From Novipirellula galeiformis (lineage in GTDB: Bacteria > Planctomycetota > Planctomycetia > Pirellulales > Pirellulaceae): a DNA stretch of 64,000 nucleotides. Both the position numbers and the translations under genes were made by a program. The notes under the pieces were generated by a model. That model did not search any database and was not told where the DNA came from. It was given only the letters and a program-made list of their open reading frames with translations. Below, piece by piece: positions 1-8,524 of the stretch. Each line of letters opens with the position of its first letter. The first letter of the stretch is position 1. The stretch lies in the NCBI RefSeq assembly GCF_007860095.1, contig NZ_SJPT01000003.1, forward strand, positions 641,764 through 705,763. Direction: 5' to 3'.

Positions 1-1
1 G

Positions 2-1150
2 TTTCCCGTTTTCTTTTCCGTTTCGGAGAACCCCGACGATAACCCTCCCGCGGCGATCCGCGACGACCGTTTGCTTTCCGCGTTACCAGCACGACTCGAC
101 CGAGCCAAGTTGTTTGAAAAATTTCGGGTCGCGTTGCAGTCGACACTACGCGGCACGATCTGGAATCGCGGCCTCAGTTTGATCGATCATGATGCGGAAC
201 ACTCGCTCCAAGCGACCCGCAAGGCACAGGATTGCTTGATGCAAGCGGCGCTGGAATTCTTCGCCCATCGTCAAGTCGGTGGCGAGTTGGTGGAGCTCCG
301 ACTTCATCAATCCAAACGCATTATCCACCAACTCTCGGAGTCCTTTGCGGTGACCGCACCGTGGTATGCACGCTGGGGCGTGCGGATGAACGCGAAACTG
401 CGCCGTTTTGTCGATGGTGCCGGAGAAATGGTACGTCGCTTTACCCCGACGGCGATGGCCGAGCAAACCGCCAGCGAGATCAAAGACAAATTTCGCCGCG
501 GCGAGTACGGAAGTCTGATGACCCCCGAACGGCTGAACGCAGCGATCGATCGACATGGCGGTGCCTCAGCGCTGCCACATTGGTTCGCCGCAGAAGTGGA
601 CCCCAGTATGTCGCGGCTGACCGAAGCATCCGAGGCGGCGATCCTGAGATTCGAACGGGATGATTTCACTCAGCTCGATCCACGACGGTTGGATGAAGCA
701 GTGCGTCAAATGTGGAGCGAAGTTCCGGTGCGCAAAAAATTGGTGGCCGGACTGACGCCGTTGGCAACCATCCTGGCGGCCTTCGGCGGCGTGTTGATGA
801 TTCCCGTTGATTTCGGCACCACGGTGATTGCCTCGGCTTCGATCCCCGAATTGTTTGCCGCATTCGGAATGGCCGCGATGGCCGCCGTGTGGGCCGGCGG
901 TGCGAACACTCGCGACGTCGGACAACAAGCTGCCAAACAACAACTCGTCGATTTTCACGCCATTCTATGTGACACGTTTGGTATCGAGCGGATGGCCACC
1001 ACCACCACGATCGAAGTCAGCCGCGTGAAAGAGACGTTGCCGATGTCGCACATCATTCGCCGCGACGCCATTGGCCCCACCCTGCTGCTGTACCAAGTCC
1101 GAGACGCGTTCCGCAAGGAACTGCAAAAGCAATTGCCACGCGGCGGGTGA
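2..1150 (+). CDS. C-terminal part of a membrane protein, possibly of a GTPase type (5' end outside window)
   Basis: The frame is open from the left edge of the window to the TGA at 1148-1150, so the gene begins upstream; a TTG at 71 is only an internal possible start. The visible part is about 380 residues: a long amphipathic, charged helical region, then two adjacent hydrophobic segments (around codons 255-305) separated by a short turn, then a hydrophilic tail. This layout resembles the C-terminal half of large GTPase or dynamin-like membrane proteins, but the diagnostic G motifs would lie upstream and cannot be seen. I do not recognise the family with certainty. Coding is well supported by length and composition; the function is a guess. 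Confidence 0.7.
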   Translation, partial: FPVFFSVSENPDDNPPAAIRDDRLLSALPARLDRAKLFEKFRVALQSTLRGTIWNRGLSLIDHDAEHSLQATRKAQDCLMQAALEFFAHRQVGGELVELRLHQSKRIIHQLSESFAVTAPWYARWGVRMNAKLRRFVDGAGEMVRRFTPTAMAEQTASEIKDKFRRGEYGSLMTPERLNAAIDRHGGASALPHWFAAEVDPSMSRLTEASEAAILRFERDDFTQLDPRRLDEAVRQMWSEVPVRKKLVAGLTPLATILAAFGGVLMIPVDFGTTVIASASIPELFAAFGMAAMAAVWAGGANTRDVGQQAAKQQLVDFHAILCDTFGIERMATTTTIEVSRVKETLPMSHIIRRDAIGPTLLLYQVRDAFRKELQKQLPRGG

Positions 1151-1545
1151 TGAGAAATGCCCCCCTGTTTTGTACCGCGTTCACGCAACCCGTTGTCATG
1201 AAACGCATTTTGCCGAGGGAGGCGGAACCAAAACAAACTGAAACGAAAGATCCACTTACCGTGCCATTCCCCACTTTTTAGCAGCCCCGCGGCCAATGCC
1301 CGTCGGTTTCGATCGATGACGCCGCATCATGCCTGCCTAGGTGCTTAAGTGAGCTTTAGTGTGGACGCAAACCCAAAGAAGCTTCCCTCTTCGTGCTCAA
1401 GCGGAGCGTCATTCGGCTCGCCCCCCAAAAAATCACTCTCCGCTTCAAGCTTGGCGTCCTCAGCGCCGCCCTGACACTCTGCTACGCTATGCTTTATAGG
1501 CGAGTGAAGAATCTCGCCGCCCCCCTCATTTAGCCTTTCTGGGAA
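1151..1545. other. Intergenic region with no recognised feature
   Basis: About 395 bases between the membrane protein and folE. The short reading frames here run antisense or in unlikely frames. No strong hairpin or clear promoter was seen. The folE promoter must lie in its right part. Confidence 0.5.
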
Positions 1546-2277
1546 ATGCATCACGTGGATCCTCGTTCCTTCAAAGAACCATCCTGTACCGTACCGTTCC
1601 TCCAGAGCGACAATGGTGCGCCGTGTGGCGGCGTCAGCGATAGCGATAGCGATAGCGATAGCGATAGCGTTGAGCCCGCACTTTTTGTCGATCGAAACGC
1701 TCCCAGCCGCGATCACGTCGATCTGAAACGGATCGAAGGGGCGGTGCGGATCATTTTGGACGCGGTCGGTGAAGATCCCGATCGCGAAGGATTGCTGGAA
1801 ACCCCCGCCCGTGTCGCACGGATGTACGCGGAAATGTTTGCTGGGTTGAAATCGGATCCTGGCCGTCACTTGGCAAAAGTGTTCACCGAAAATTACGATG
1901 AAATCGTCCTGGTTCGCGATATCAGCTTCTGCAGCATGTGTGAACACCACCTGTTGCCGTTCACCGGTCGAGCCCATATCGCCTATCTCCCCAGCGGTAA
2001 GGTGGTGGGACTGAGCAAACTGGCTCGAGTTGTCGAAGAGGTCGCCCGTCGCCCCCAGGTCCAAGAACGAATGACGCAAACGATTGCGGATTTGGTCGAA
2101 GACCGCTTGTCCGCCAATGGCGTCGCAGTGGTTTGCGAAGCGACTCATAGTTGCATGACGATGCGAGGCGTCCGCAAACCTGGCAGTTTGTGTTTAACCA
2201 GCGCGATGCGTGGGGCGTTCCGTGACGACCCCAAATCGAGAGCCGAGGTGTTAGGGTTGATCAATCGAGAAGCGTAG
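1546..2277 (+). CDS. folE: GTP cyclohydrolase I
   Basis: Catalyses GTP to 7,8-dihydroneopterin triphosphate, the first step of folate and pterin synthesis; cytosolic. The catalytic domain starts near residue 57. The zinc ligands of the family are present: C132 and H135 in CEHHLLPF, and C203 in THSCMTMRG. The [13 protein letters not shown] segment is also typical. The protein is 243 residues, slightly longer than usual because of a non-conserved N-terminal tail containing five Ser-Asp repeats coded by AGCGAT hexamers. Start ATG 1546 is the first in frame; a start further in would remove the repeat tail and cannot be excluded. No neighbouring folate gene is seen. The product assignment is secure. 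Confidence 0.96.
   Translation: MHHVDPRSFKEPSCTVPFLQSDNGAPCGGVSDSDSDSDSDSVEPALFVDRNAPSRDHVDLKRIEGAVRIILDAVGEDPDREGLLETPARVARMYAEMFAGLKSDPGRHLAKVFTENYDEIVLVRDISFCSMCEHHLLPFTGRAHIAYLPSGKVVGLSKLARVVEEVARRPQVQERMTQTIADLVEDRLSANGVAVVCEATHSCMTMRGVRKPGSLCLTSAMRGAFRDDPKSRAEVLGLINREA
1636..1671 (+). repeat. AGCGAT hexanucleotide tandem repeat inside folE
   Basis: Five perfect AGCGAT units (1636-1665) followed by AGCGTT. Each unit codes Ser-Asp, so copy-number changes keep the frame. It lies in the non-conserved N-terminal tail of the enzyme. Confidence 0.95.
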
Positions 2278-2299
2278 TGACGTAATCGTGATTACGTCA
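2278..2299. repeat. Near-perfect 22-bp palindrome after folE
   Basis: TGACGTAATC-gt-GATTACGTCA begins at the folE stop codon. The central gap of two bases is too tight for a good RNA hairpin and there is no T-tract, so it looks more like a protein-binding palindrome than an intrinsic terminator. Role unknown. Confidence 0.6.
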
Positions 2300-2473
2300 A
2301 CGTCACCGAACGCTAACTTCGCCCAGCCACCGAGGGCAATTTTTCTCGCACGCGAGAGGAACCGCTTGCCAATCGGAGCGAGGGGAGATTCGGCTCGTGT
2401 AAGGACAAGAGCCTTGGGATGCAATTAGCAGCGAACTTTACGAACATGCTTTATCGCAATCGAAATAGGTCGC

Positions 2474-5440
2474 ATGGATAGCGAACGTCAACGAATTCAA
2501 GATGATCTGCGCGGCGTCGTGCGAGGCGAAGTCTTGTGCGATGACATCTCGTGTCAATTGTACGCGACCGATGCGAGCATCTATCAAATGCTCCCCCTGG
2601 GCGTCGTCCGGCCTCGAACCGCAGCCGATGTCATTGCCACGGTGCAATACGGCGCCGAACATGACTTGTCGATTCACCCTCGCGGCAGTGCGAGTGGTGT
2701 CTCAGGCGAGTCGCTCGGCAGCGGGTTGGTGCTCGACTTTTCGCGATTCATGCGGCGGGTCACAATTGATCGCAACGGCGCTACCGTCAATGTGCAATGC
2801 GGTGCTGTGTTAGCGGAAGTCAACGCCGCACTCGCCCCCTATGGTCGCACCTACGGTCCCGACCCGGCAACTCGTAGCATCACGACGATGGGAAGTGTGT
2901 TGTCGACCAATGCTTCGGGCAGCCATTACCTGCGCAGTGGCTCGGCTCGCGATACGATCGAGTCGATGCGAGTCGTGACGGTGGACGGGAAATTATTAAC
3001 GTTTTCCAAGCATCACCCTGACGAGCAAACGCCCCAAGGGCGTTTGGCCCGCGGCATCGTCGAAATTGAAAGTCAGTTTCGGACACTGATCGCGGCCCGC
3101 AAGTCCGCGCCGAACTCGCGTGGCGGCTATCGCTTTGACGGGGTGATTGACTCCGAGGGCCGCGTGGATCTCGCTAAGTTCATGGTCGGAACCCAAGGCA
3201 CGCTGGGGATCATCGTCGATGCGGTACTACGTACCGAAGCCATTCCCACCCACCGCGGCGTCGCTTTGCTGTTTTATCGTCGCCTCGATTCAGCGGTGCG
3301 ATGTGCCCGTCGCGCACTCGAACATGGTCTGGTCGCCTGCGATTTAATGGACCGCCGATTGTTGCAAATCGCTCGCGAAACGGATCCACGATTTGCCGAC
3401 CTGCTGCCACGTGAAGCCGAAGCGATGCTGTTGGTAGAGATCCAAGGCGAATCGCTGGGCGATCTTTACGACCGCTTGGCCATCATCCGACAAGAGTGCG
3501 CCAAAGGTCCCGATGCAGCCTTCGCCGCCGTTGACACGGTCCGGGACTCCGAACGCGATCTGTACTGGACGCTCTCGCGACGGGTCGTGCCCCGCTTGTA
3601 TCGCTTTAAAGGAAGCGATGCCCCGCAACCCTTCACCGAAGACATTGCGGTTCCGGCGGACCGCTTGCCTGCCGCCCTGTTGGACATCCAAGACACGTTG
3701 AAGCGAAATCACGCTACCGCAACCGTGTTCGCCCACGCCGGCCATGGGCATCTCCACGTTCGTCCTTTCCTAAACCTTGCCAAACAAGTCGACCGAGACA
3801 AGCTAAACGACCTTTCCAACCAGATTGCCGAAGTGGTTTGGAAGCATGGCGGCGAAGTCAGCGTTGAACATGCGGCCGGTTTCAGCCGCTCGCATCTGTT
3901 GCCGCGCCAGTACGGCCAACTGTGGCAAGCGATGGGGCAGATCAAACGGCTTTTTGATTCCTGCCATCGCCTCAACCCCGGCAAGCTGTTTGGAGCCGTG
4001 CTGCAGAAACCGAACGAGAATTTGCGACCATTTGATAAGACCATCGAAGTCAGCCGAGGCAATCGAACCTTAATCGAAGCCGAACAATCGCTCGCCAATG
4101 AATCCGATCCAGCCCGCAAACCGCTTGCCCAATTAGAAGTCTTTCAAAATTGGCCGCCCGGTGCCTCCGTGGACCAAGTCACCCGCCAATGCAATGGTTG
4201 CGGGCGGTGCCGAACGAATTCTGCGGTCGAACGCCAATGCCCAATGTTCCGAGCAACGCATAGCGAGGAGGCGTCGCCGCGAGCCAAAGCCAACTTGCTG
4301 CGCGGCGTGCTGAGTGGCCAATTGAAAGTCGAAAACCTAGCCGACGATCGTGCCAAGGAGGTTGCAGACCTGTGTTTCAATTGCCACCAATGCCGAGTCG
4401 AATGCCCTGCGGGGGTCGACATTCCCAAAATCGTGGGTGAATTGAAGGCGCAATACGTTACCACCAATGGACTCCCCCTTTCCGATCTGCTGCTCGGCCG
4501 GATCGATACGATCGCCGCAATCGCATCGCGATTCCCTTGGCTCGCCAATCCTTTGATTCGAGGACGCTTTTCACGCTGGCTTGCCGAGCGTTTGTTCGGC
4601 TTGTCCGCAGCCCGCGACCTGCCGCTGATCGCCAGCGAAACCTTCATGCGTTATGCCGCAAAACGACGCTGGACCAAACTAAATCCCCACGGCGGTTTGA
4701 AGGTCGCCTACTTTGTCGACCACTATGCCAATTATCACGATCCCGAGATTGGCCGTGGGCTCGCCGAAATCCTGCAACACAACGGGATCGGACTCTATGT
4801 GCCCCCAGGCCAAGTCGCTAGCGGAATGGCACGGATTTCCGCCGGTGACATCAAAGGAGCTCGTCGCGTCGCACGACACAACCTACGAGTGCTCGCCGAA
4901 GCGGTACGGCAAGGCTACACGATCATCGCCACCGAACCCGCAGCCGTGCTTTGTCTGAAGCACGAATACCCAAATTTGATGGATGATCAAGATGCACACC
5001 TGGTTGCCGAAAACTCCTTCGAAGCCTGCCAATTCTTGTGGAATCTGCACCAGGAAAATCGCTTATCACTCGACCTCGACTCAATGGAAGCCGACCTTGC
5101 TTACCATCAACCTTGCCATCTACGTGTGCTAGATCCCGATGGCGCAGGCCCCAAGTTGATGAGCTTGATTCCTAGGTTTGATGTCGAACAGATTGAAGCC
5201 GGTTGCACCGGCATGGCCGGAACGTGGGGCTTGCAACGCAAGAACTATCGCAACAGTTTGCGGGTGGGTTGGCCATTGATCTCCGCGATGCGATCGGCAG
5301 GCGGGAAAACCGCCGTCACCGAATGTAGCGCCTGCAAGATGCAAATCGAGCATGGCGCAGGTCGCAAGACGCTGCACCCAATCAAGCTGTTTGCCTACGC
5401 CTACGGTCGAATGCCGAAGCTCGCGAAAGAACTTCGCTAA
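2474..5440 (+). CDS. FAD-linked oxidase / Fe-S dehydrogenase (YdiJ-like, 2-hydroxyacid type)
   Basis: A 988-residue fusion. The N-terminal half is a PCMH-type FAD domain (HPRGSASGVSGESLG near residue 60; GTQGTLGIIVDA near 240) followed by the FAD-oxidase C domain (VFAHAGHGHLHVRP near 420). The C-terminal half carries two ferredoxin-like Cys clusters (CNGCGRC near 573 and CFNCHQCRVECP near 633) and two CCG domains (YHQPCHLR near 876, TECSACKMQ near 950). This architecture matches the YdiJ family, which oxidises D-2-hydroxyacids such as D-lactate or D-2-hydroxyglutarate and passes electrons to the respiratory chain. The substrate cannot be told from sequence. Start ATG 2474 precedes the domain by a normal distance. 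It appears monocistronic. Confidence 0.9.
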   Translation: MDSERQRIQDDLRGVVRGEVLCDDISCQLYATDASIYQMLPLGVVRPRTAADVIATVQYGAEHDLSIHPRGSASGVSGESLGSGLVLDFSRFMRRVTIDRNGATVNVQCGAVLAEVNAALAPYGRTYGPDPATRSITTMGSVLSTNASGSHYLRSGSARDTIESMRVVTVDGKLLTFSKHHPDEQTPQGRLARGIVEIESQFRTLIAARKSAPNSRGGYRFDGVIDSEGRVDLAKFMVGTQGTLGIIVDAVLRTEAIPTHRGVALLFYRRLDSAVRCARRALEHGLVACDLMDRRLLQIARETDPRFADLLPREAEAMLLVEIQGESLGDLYDRLAIIRQECAKGPDAAFAAVDTVRDSERDLYWTLSRRVVPRLYRFKGSDAPQPFTEDIAVPADRLPAALLDIQDTLKRNHATATVFAHAGHGHLHVRPFLNLAKQVDRDKLNDLSNQIAEVVWKHGGEVSVEHAAGFSRSHLLPRQYGQLWQAMGQIKRLFDSCHRLNPGKLFGAVLQKPNENLRPFDKTIEVSRGNRTLIEAEQSLANESDPARKPLAQLEVFQNWPPGASVDQVTRQCNGCGRCRTNSAVERQCPMFRATHSEEASPRAKANLLRGVLSGQLKVENLADDRAKEVADLCFNCHQCRVECPAGVDIPKIVGELKAQYVTTNGLPLSDLLLGRIDTIAAIASRFPWLANPLIRGRFSRWLAERLFGLSAARDLPLIASETFMRYAAKRRWTKLNPHGGLKVAYFVDHYANYHDPEIGRGLAEILQHNGIGLYVPPGQVASGMARISAGDIKGARRVARHNLRVLAEAVRQGYTIIATEPAAVLCLKHEYPNLMDDQDAHLVAENSFEACQFLWNLHQENRLSLDLDSMEADLAYHQPCHLRVLDPDGAGPKLMSLIPRFDVEQIEAGCTGMAGTWGLQRKNYRNSLRVGWPLISAMRSAGGKTAVTECSACKMQIEHGAGRKTLHPIKLFAYAYGRMPKLAKELR

Positions 5441-5535
5441 CAAGGCGACGCCGCCACTGGCGCCGCTAAACCATCAAGACCAACGTGATGGCGTCCGGGT
5501 TGGTGATCCGGCAATCGTTCAAACGGCGATCCAAC

Positions 5536-6753
5536 TCAATCCACCGGTGGCGCGGAAACCTCTTGCTCCACCGCCTCGAAAATTGCGATCTGGCCATCGT
5601 TACGTTTGCCTCGGGCGTTTTCACCTCCGTTGGGCCACGACAACACAACCCCGTAGAGCTTGCCGTCCTTTTCGACCGGACAGAATCCGTGCATGTGGTG
5701 CATAAACTCCAGCTCGTCGTAGGTCGCCGGTATCAGCGAACCGGATGGCTTGCCACCTTCCATCATCAGCACCGGTGCCAACCCGTTGGTCATCGACAAC
5801 GGATTGAGCAGTGGCAAAAACATGCTCGCCCCCTGATGCGAGATGTTGCACGGGTTCGAGCCGTTGGGCAATTCGACGAAATACGCTTGGCTTGCCCCAG
5901 GCATCTGAATTTGTGCCCCGTTGGCAGTGAATGCAAAAATGCGTCCGTGAGCACGAGAGGCGACTTCCACAATCTCCTGTCCCCCCTCCGTCGCAACTTG
6001 AACCCCGTGTGCGGTACTGAACGGGCCACCTTTCGTTTCCTTTCCGCCCCAAGCCGGACCACCCCATTGCCAGCGGCCGTCGCGAAACTCTGCTGACAAC
6101 GCATAATCGCCGGGGGCATAGCCGATCACCACGACCAATCGTTTTGCCTTAGGCAGATACACGACATCACAGGGTGTGAATTTTCCACCCGCGGTGAAAT
6201 AAGCGTTGACCGTTGGATTGTCAAACTCATTGCCCTTGGGGGTGCCCAATTTTGCGACGACGTTGCCGCGTTGCGAAACGACGATTTCGCCTGTGTTGGT
6301 CGACGCGAACGCCCAGTACGATTTGCCATCCATCACGAAACAGTCGGCTCCATGAGCGTTCATGCCACCTGCGAAAACCGGATCTTGTCCCTCGACGAGT
6401 TTCCATTCTTTCAATTCGGAATCCAACGTCACCAGTCCATATTTGGCGACAACGGTCACGATCTCGTTGGTAGTTCGATCGTGATCCGCGTTATTGTGCA
6501 ACCCTCCCTTTGCCGCTGCGATCATTGCGTCGGACTGCTTCCCCAAGTCGGCGCGATGCTTCCAGGAAAACGTCTTGCCATTCGCCTCGAATGAGTTTGC
6601 TGCGGTGGCAAGATCGCCCCCTGCGACAGCATGCTTCGTGGACGAAGGGTGATCGTGACCTTCGTGGGCAAGCCCATCGAAGGCAATCCCAGCAACACAT
6701 GCAAGGATGACGCAAAAAACAAGTCGGGAAAAATGCACGATAGTTAACTTCAT
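5536..6753 (-). CDS. Secreted protein of unknown function with His-rich N terminus
   Basis: 405 residues. A clear signal peptide (basic start, hydrophobic core, cleavage near the Ala-His at 30) is followed by a short His-rich stretch (HEGHDHPSSTKH), then a region with repeated beta-strand-like segments of the type seen in NHL or beta-propeller proteins (for example AHGVQVAT, VEVASRAHGRIFAF, MHHMHGFCPVEKDGKLYGVVLSW). No catalytic motif is recognised. The His-rich tail may bind metal, which is an inference. It is convergent with the FAD/Fe-S dehydrogenase and not in an operon. Coding is secure from length and signal peptide; function is unknown. Confidence 0.8.
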   Translation of the reverse strand: MKLTIVHFSRLVFCVILACVAGIAFDGLAHEGHDHPSSTKHAVAGGDLATAANSFEANGKTFSWKHRADLGKQSDAMIAAAKGGLHNNADHDRTTNEIVTVVAKYGLVTLDSELKEWKLVEGQDPVFAGGMNAHGADCFVMDGKSYWAFASTNTGEIVVSQRGNVVAKLGTPKGNEFDNPTVNAYFTAGGKFTPCDVVYLPKAKRLVVVIGYAPGDYALSAEFRDGRWQWGGPAWGGKETKGGPFSTAHGVQVATEGGQEIVEVASRAHGRIFAFTANGAQIQMPGASQAYFVELPNGSNPCNISHQGASMFLPLLNPLSMTNGLAPVLMMEGGKPSGSLIPATYDELEFMHHMHGFCPVEKDGKLYGVVLSWPNGGENARGKRNDGQIAIFEAVEQEVSAPPVD

Positions 6754-6850
6754 TGAAAATGGATTGGGACAGGTGAAACCGCATTGTTTGCGATTTCAGT
6801 TGAAGATTCAACCTTGGGCTGCAACCGGCCACGAGCGGCGAAGGGCGAAA

Positions 6851-6930
6851 CGCCTCCGATCGCCACCCAGAGGCCCCATTCGCCAACCAAAGGCCCCGAT
6901 CGCCAACCAAAGGCCCCGATCGCCAACCAA
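6851..6930. repeat. 20-bp tandem repeat, about four units
   Basis: Units AGGCCCCGATCGCCAACCAA at 6891-6910 and 6911-6930, a near copy at 6871-6890 and a degenerate one at 6851-6870, followed by a partial unit. It lies in the intergenic region upstream of the secreted-protein gene. Frames through it give low-complexity peptides that I do not regard as genes. Confidence 0.9.
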
Positions 6931-7084
6931 AGGAAAGAACGGCCCAGGTCAAGCGAGATCCAAAGGAGCAACAAACCAACCGAGACGTTCGCGGCGTAAC
7001 CCGCGATCACTTGTCATTTACCGCCCCCAAAGTCATTCCCGATGCAATGAGCCCATTGCCAAACCAGTGAGGCAACCGACGACT

Positions 7085-7225
7085 TGCACGAAACGTTTTG
7101 TGTCATCGTGTTGGAGAAACGATCCGCCGGCAATGAAGCGAATGACTCAAAATCCCCAAACATTTCATCAACAACAACCTGCGTCGGCGAAACATGGAAG
7201 ACGATCGCGCAGCAACGTTGCGGCA
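7085..7225 (-). repeat. attC-like element E (degenerate ends)
   Basis: The core 7124-7223 is homologous to elements A, B and C at 38-40 kb: it shares GAAGCG..TGACTC, then TTTCATCAACAACAACCTGCG, then GCGAAACATGGAAG.CGATCGCG. It follows directly after the stop of the 139-residue gene on the minus strand, the expected place for the recombination site of that cassette. The outer 7-bp core sites are not recognisable. Confidence 0.5.
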
Positions 7226-7227
7226 AT

Positions 7228-7647
7228 TCAGTGCTGGGCGGCGCTGGATGCGATGTGATCTCCGACCCACAGCGGAAGCAATACCGTTGTAATCGCTGGG
7301 TTGCCAATGGAAGCGTTGAGAAACGGAAAGAGGAACATCACTCGTTTTTCCGCGACGTGATGAAAGTCAGACCATGGTATTAGGATCGGTGGATGGCCCA
7401 CACGAAACGGAAGCATCACCGACAAACGCAAACCACTATCCGACACTCCAATCGTCAGACAGGAACTGTAGTTCACAATGCCAATCTTACCAGAACACAT
7501 GGAACGCGCATCACCGGACGGTCTCGCATCGTCCTCATAGACCTCTGCCAGTCGTGCCCAACCACCAATGTGGGACAGCAACCGGCAGACAACGCACCAC
7601 ATGATTGGGAACACCAAGAGAAATGCGAACGGAATAAACTTCTCCAT
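7228..7647 (-). CDS. Small membrane protein of unknown function (cassette-like)
   Basis: 139 residues. An N-terminal hydrophobic segment (IPFAFLLVFPIMWCVVCRLL) is followed by a soluble domain of beta-strand character (GLRLSVMLPFRVGHPPILIPWSDF) that resembles small membrane-anchored PH-like or bPH domains. I do not assign a family. The ATG at 7647 lies 11 bases inside the GTTGGGC core site (7664-7658, minus strand) of attC-like element F, and the stop abuts element E, so the gene fills one cassette unit almost exactly. The orientation is the same as all other cassette-like genes in the window. Confidence 0.7.
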   Translation of the reverse strand: MEKFIPFAFLLVFPIMWCVVCRLLSHIGGWARLAEVYEDDARPSGDARSMCSGKIGIVNYSSCLTIGVSDSGLRLSVMLPFRVGHPPILIPWSDFHHVAEKRVMFLFPFLNASIGNPAITTVLLPLWVGDHIASSAAQH

Positions 7648-7654
7648 GCACTCG

Positions 7655-7795
7655 ATCGCCCAACGGGAACTTTTGCCGGCGCCGATTCTGATCGAAGCGG
7701 AAAACGTGGCACGCCAAACATTGTACCACCGGATTCCCCATGGCCAAGGAAGGTCAGCGTCCGCGGCCTCGCGGCAAACGCATGTTAGCGGACGC
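7655..7795 (-). repeat. attC-like element F
   Basis: Between two small minus-strand genes. Plus strand: GCCCAAC at 7658-7664 and GTTAGCG at 7784-7790, each within longer inverse matches (GATCGCCCAAC against the complement of GTTAGCGGACG). Read on the minus strand the outer site is GTTGGGC, matching the integron core consensus GTTRRRY, while the inner site CGCTAAC is one of the weaker matches to RYYYAAC. Length about 133 bases fits attC sites. Confidence 0.6.
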
Positions 7796-7812
7796 AGATC
7801 CCAAAACGACGG

Positions 7813-8163
7813 CTAAAGGTGAATCATAACGTTGACGAGGCGATCGAAAGGATCACGTACATAGAAACGCCGCACACCCCACGGTTCGTCCACGGGACCG
7901 TATTCGATCGCGAACTTGCTGGCGATGCACTTTCGGTAGACTTCGTCGAAGTTGTCCACTTCGATAGAAACGTCGGGAACCGCAGTGCCCGAACCGCCCT
8001 CCGAAGCGACGCTTAATTGCGGAGTCGTTGCTGTGTTACTGCCAAAGGTCTGGATCCAGCCGTGATCCATCAAAAGGTCGAGTCCGAGAATATCGCAATA
8101 GAACCGTGAAGCGAGAGCGACGTCGTCGGCAGCGATGTTAAAGACGATCCGTTTCACCGTCAT
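7813..8163 (-). CDS. VOC (glyoxalase/dioxygenase superfamily) protein
   Basis: 116 residues, one vicinal-oxygen-chelate domain: MTVKRIVFNIAADDVALASRF at the start, FYCDILGLDLL, and the terminal FYVRDPFDRLVNVMIHL, all typical of the fold. VOC proteins include glyoxalases, extradiol dioxygenases, and fosfomycin or bleomycin resistance proteins; the substrate cannot be assigned. I chose ATG 8163 over the upstream start at 8205 because GAGGTG lies seven bases before it and the domain begins there. The gene sits between attC-like elements F and G as a cassette-like unit. VOC genes are common integron cargo. Confidence 0.85.
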   Translation of the reverse strand: MTVKRIVFNIAADDVALASRFYCDILGLDLLMDHGWIQTFGSNTATTPQLSVASEGGSGTAVPDVSIEVDNFDEVYRKCIASKFAIEYGPVDEPWGVRRFYVRDPFDRLVNVMIHL

Positions 8164-8199
8164 CGTGGCACCTCGTCTCGACACAACACCTCGTCTCGG

Positions 8200-8375
8200 T
8201 ACCATTCATCGGAGATCAACACGTTAGCGTCCCTCAATGGAAAGTTTTGCCGCGGCCGAGTTTGCTTCGACGAGCGACGTCGAATAACGTACCGCTAATG
8301 ATACGCCAGCGCCCGTGAATTACAAACGCAAGCGTGCCCGCAGGTCTTTTACGGCAAAACCATGTTAGGCAAACG
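8200..8375 (-). repeat. Possible attC-like element G
   Basis: The right end AAAACCATGTTAGGC (8356-8370) closely matches the right end of element C (AAAAACCATGTTATGC), with a good core site GTTAGGC at 8364-8370. The left part contains GTTAGCG at 8224 and AAAGTTTTGCCG, which can pair with the right arm. The left boundary is uncertain and the fold was not computed. Confidence 0.4.
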
Positions 8376-8524
8376 AACTTGTAGTCATTCACACGAGCGT
8401 AATGCATTGATTATGCGTCGTTTCATTTTAGTGGTTGGCACCATTTCCTTCCAATTTCTTCGTAGCTGGCGCCCCCAGACAGTCGACTTTCCCACACTCT
8501 GGCGAATTTCTTGACAAGACGACA

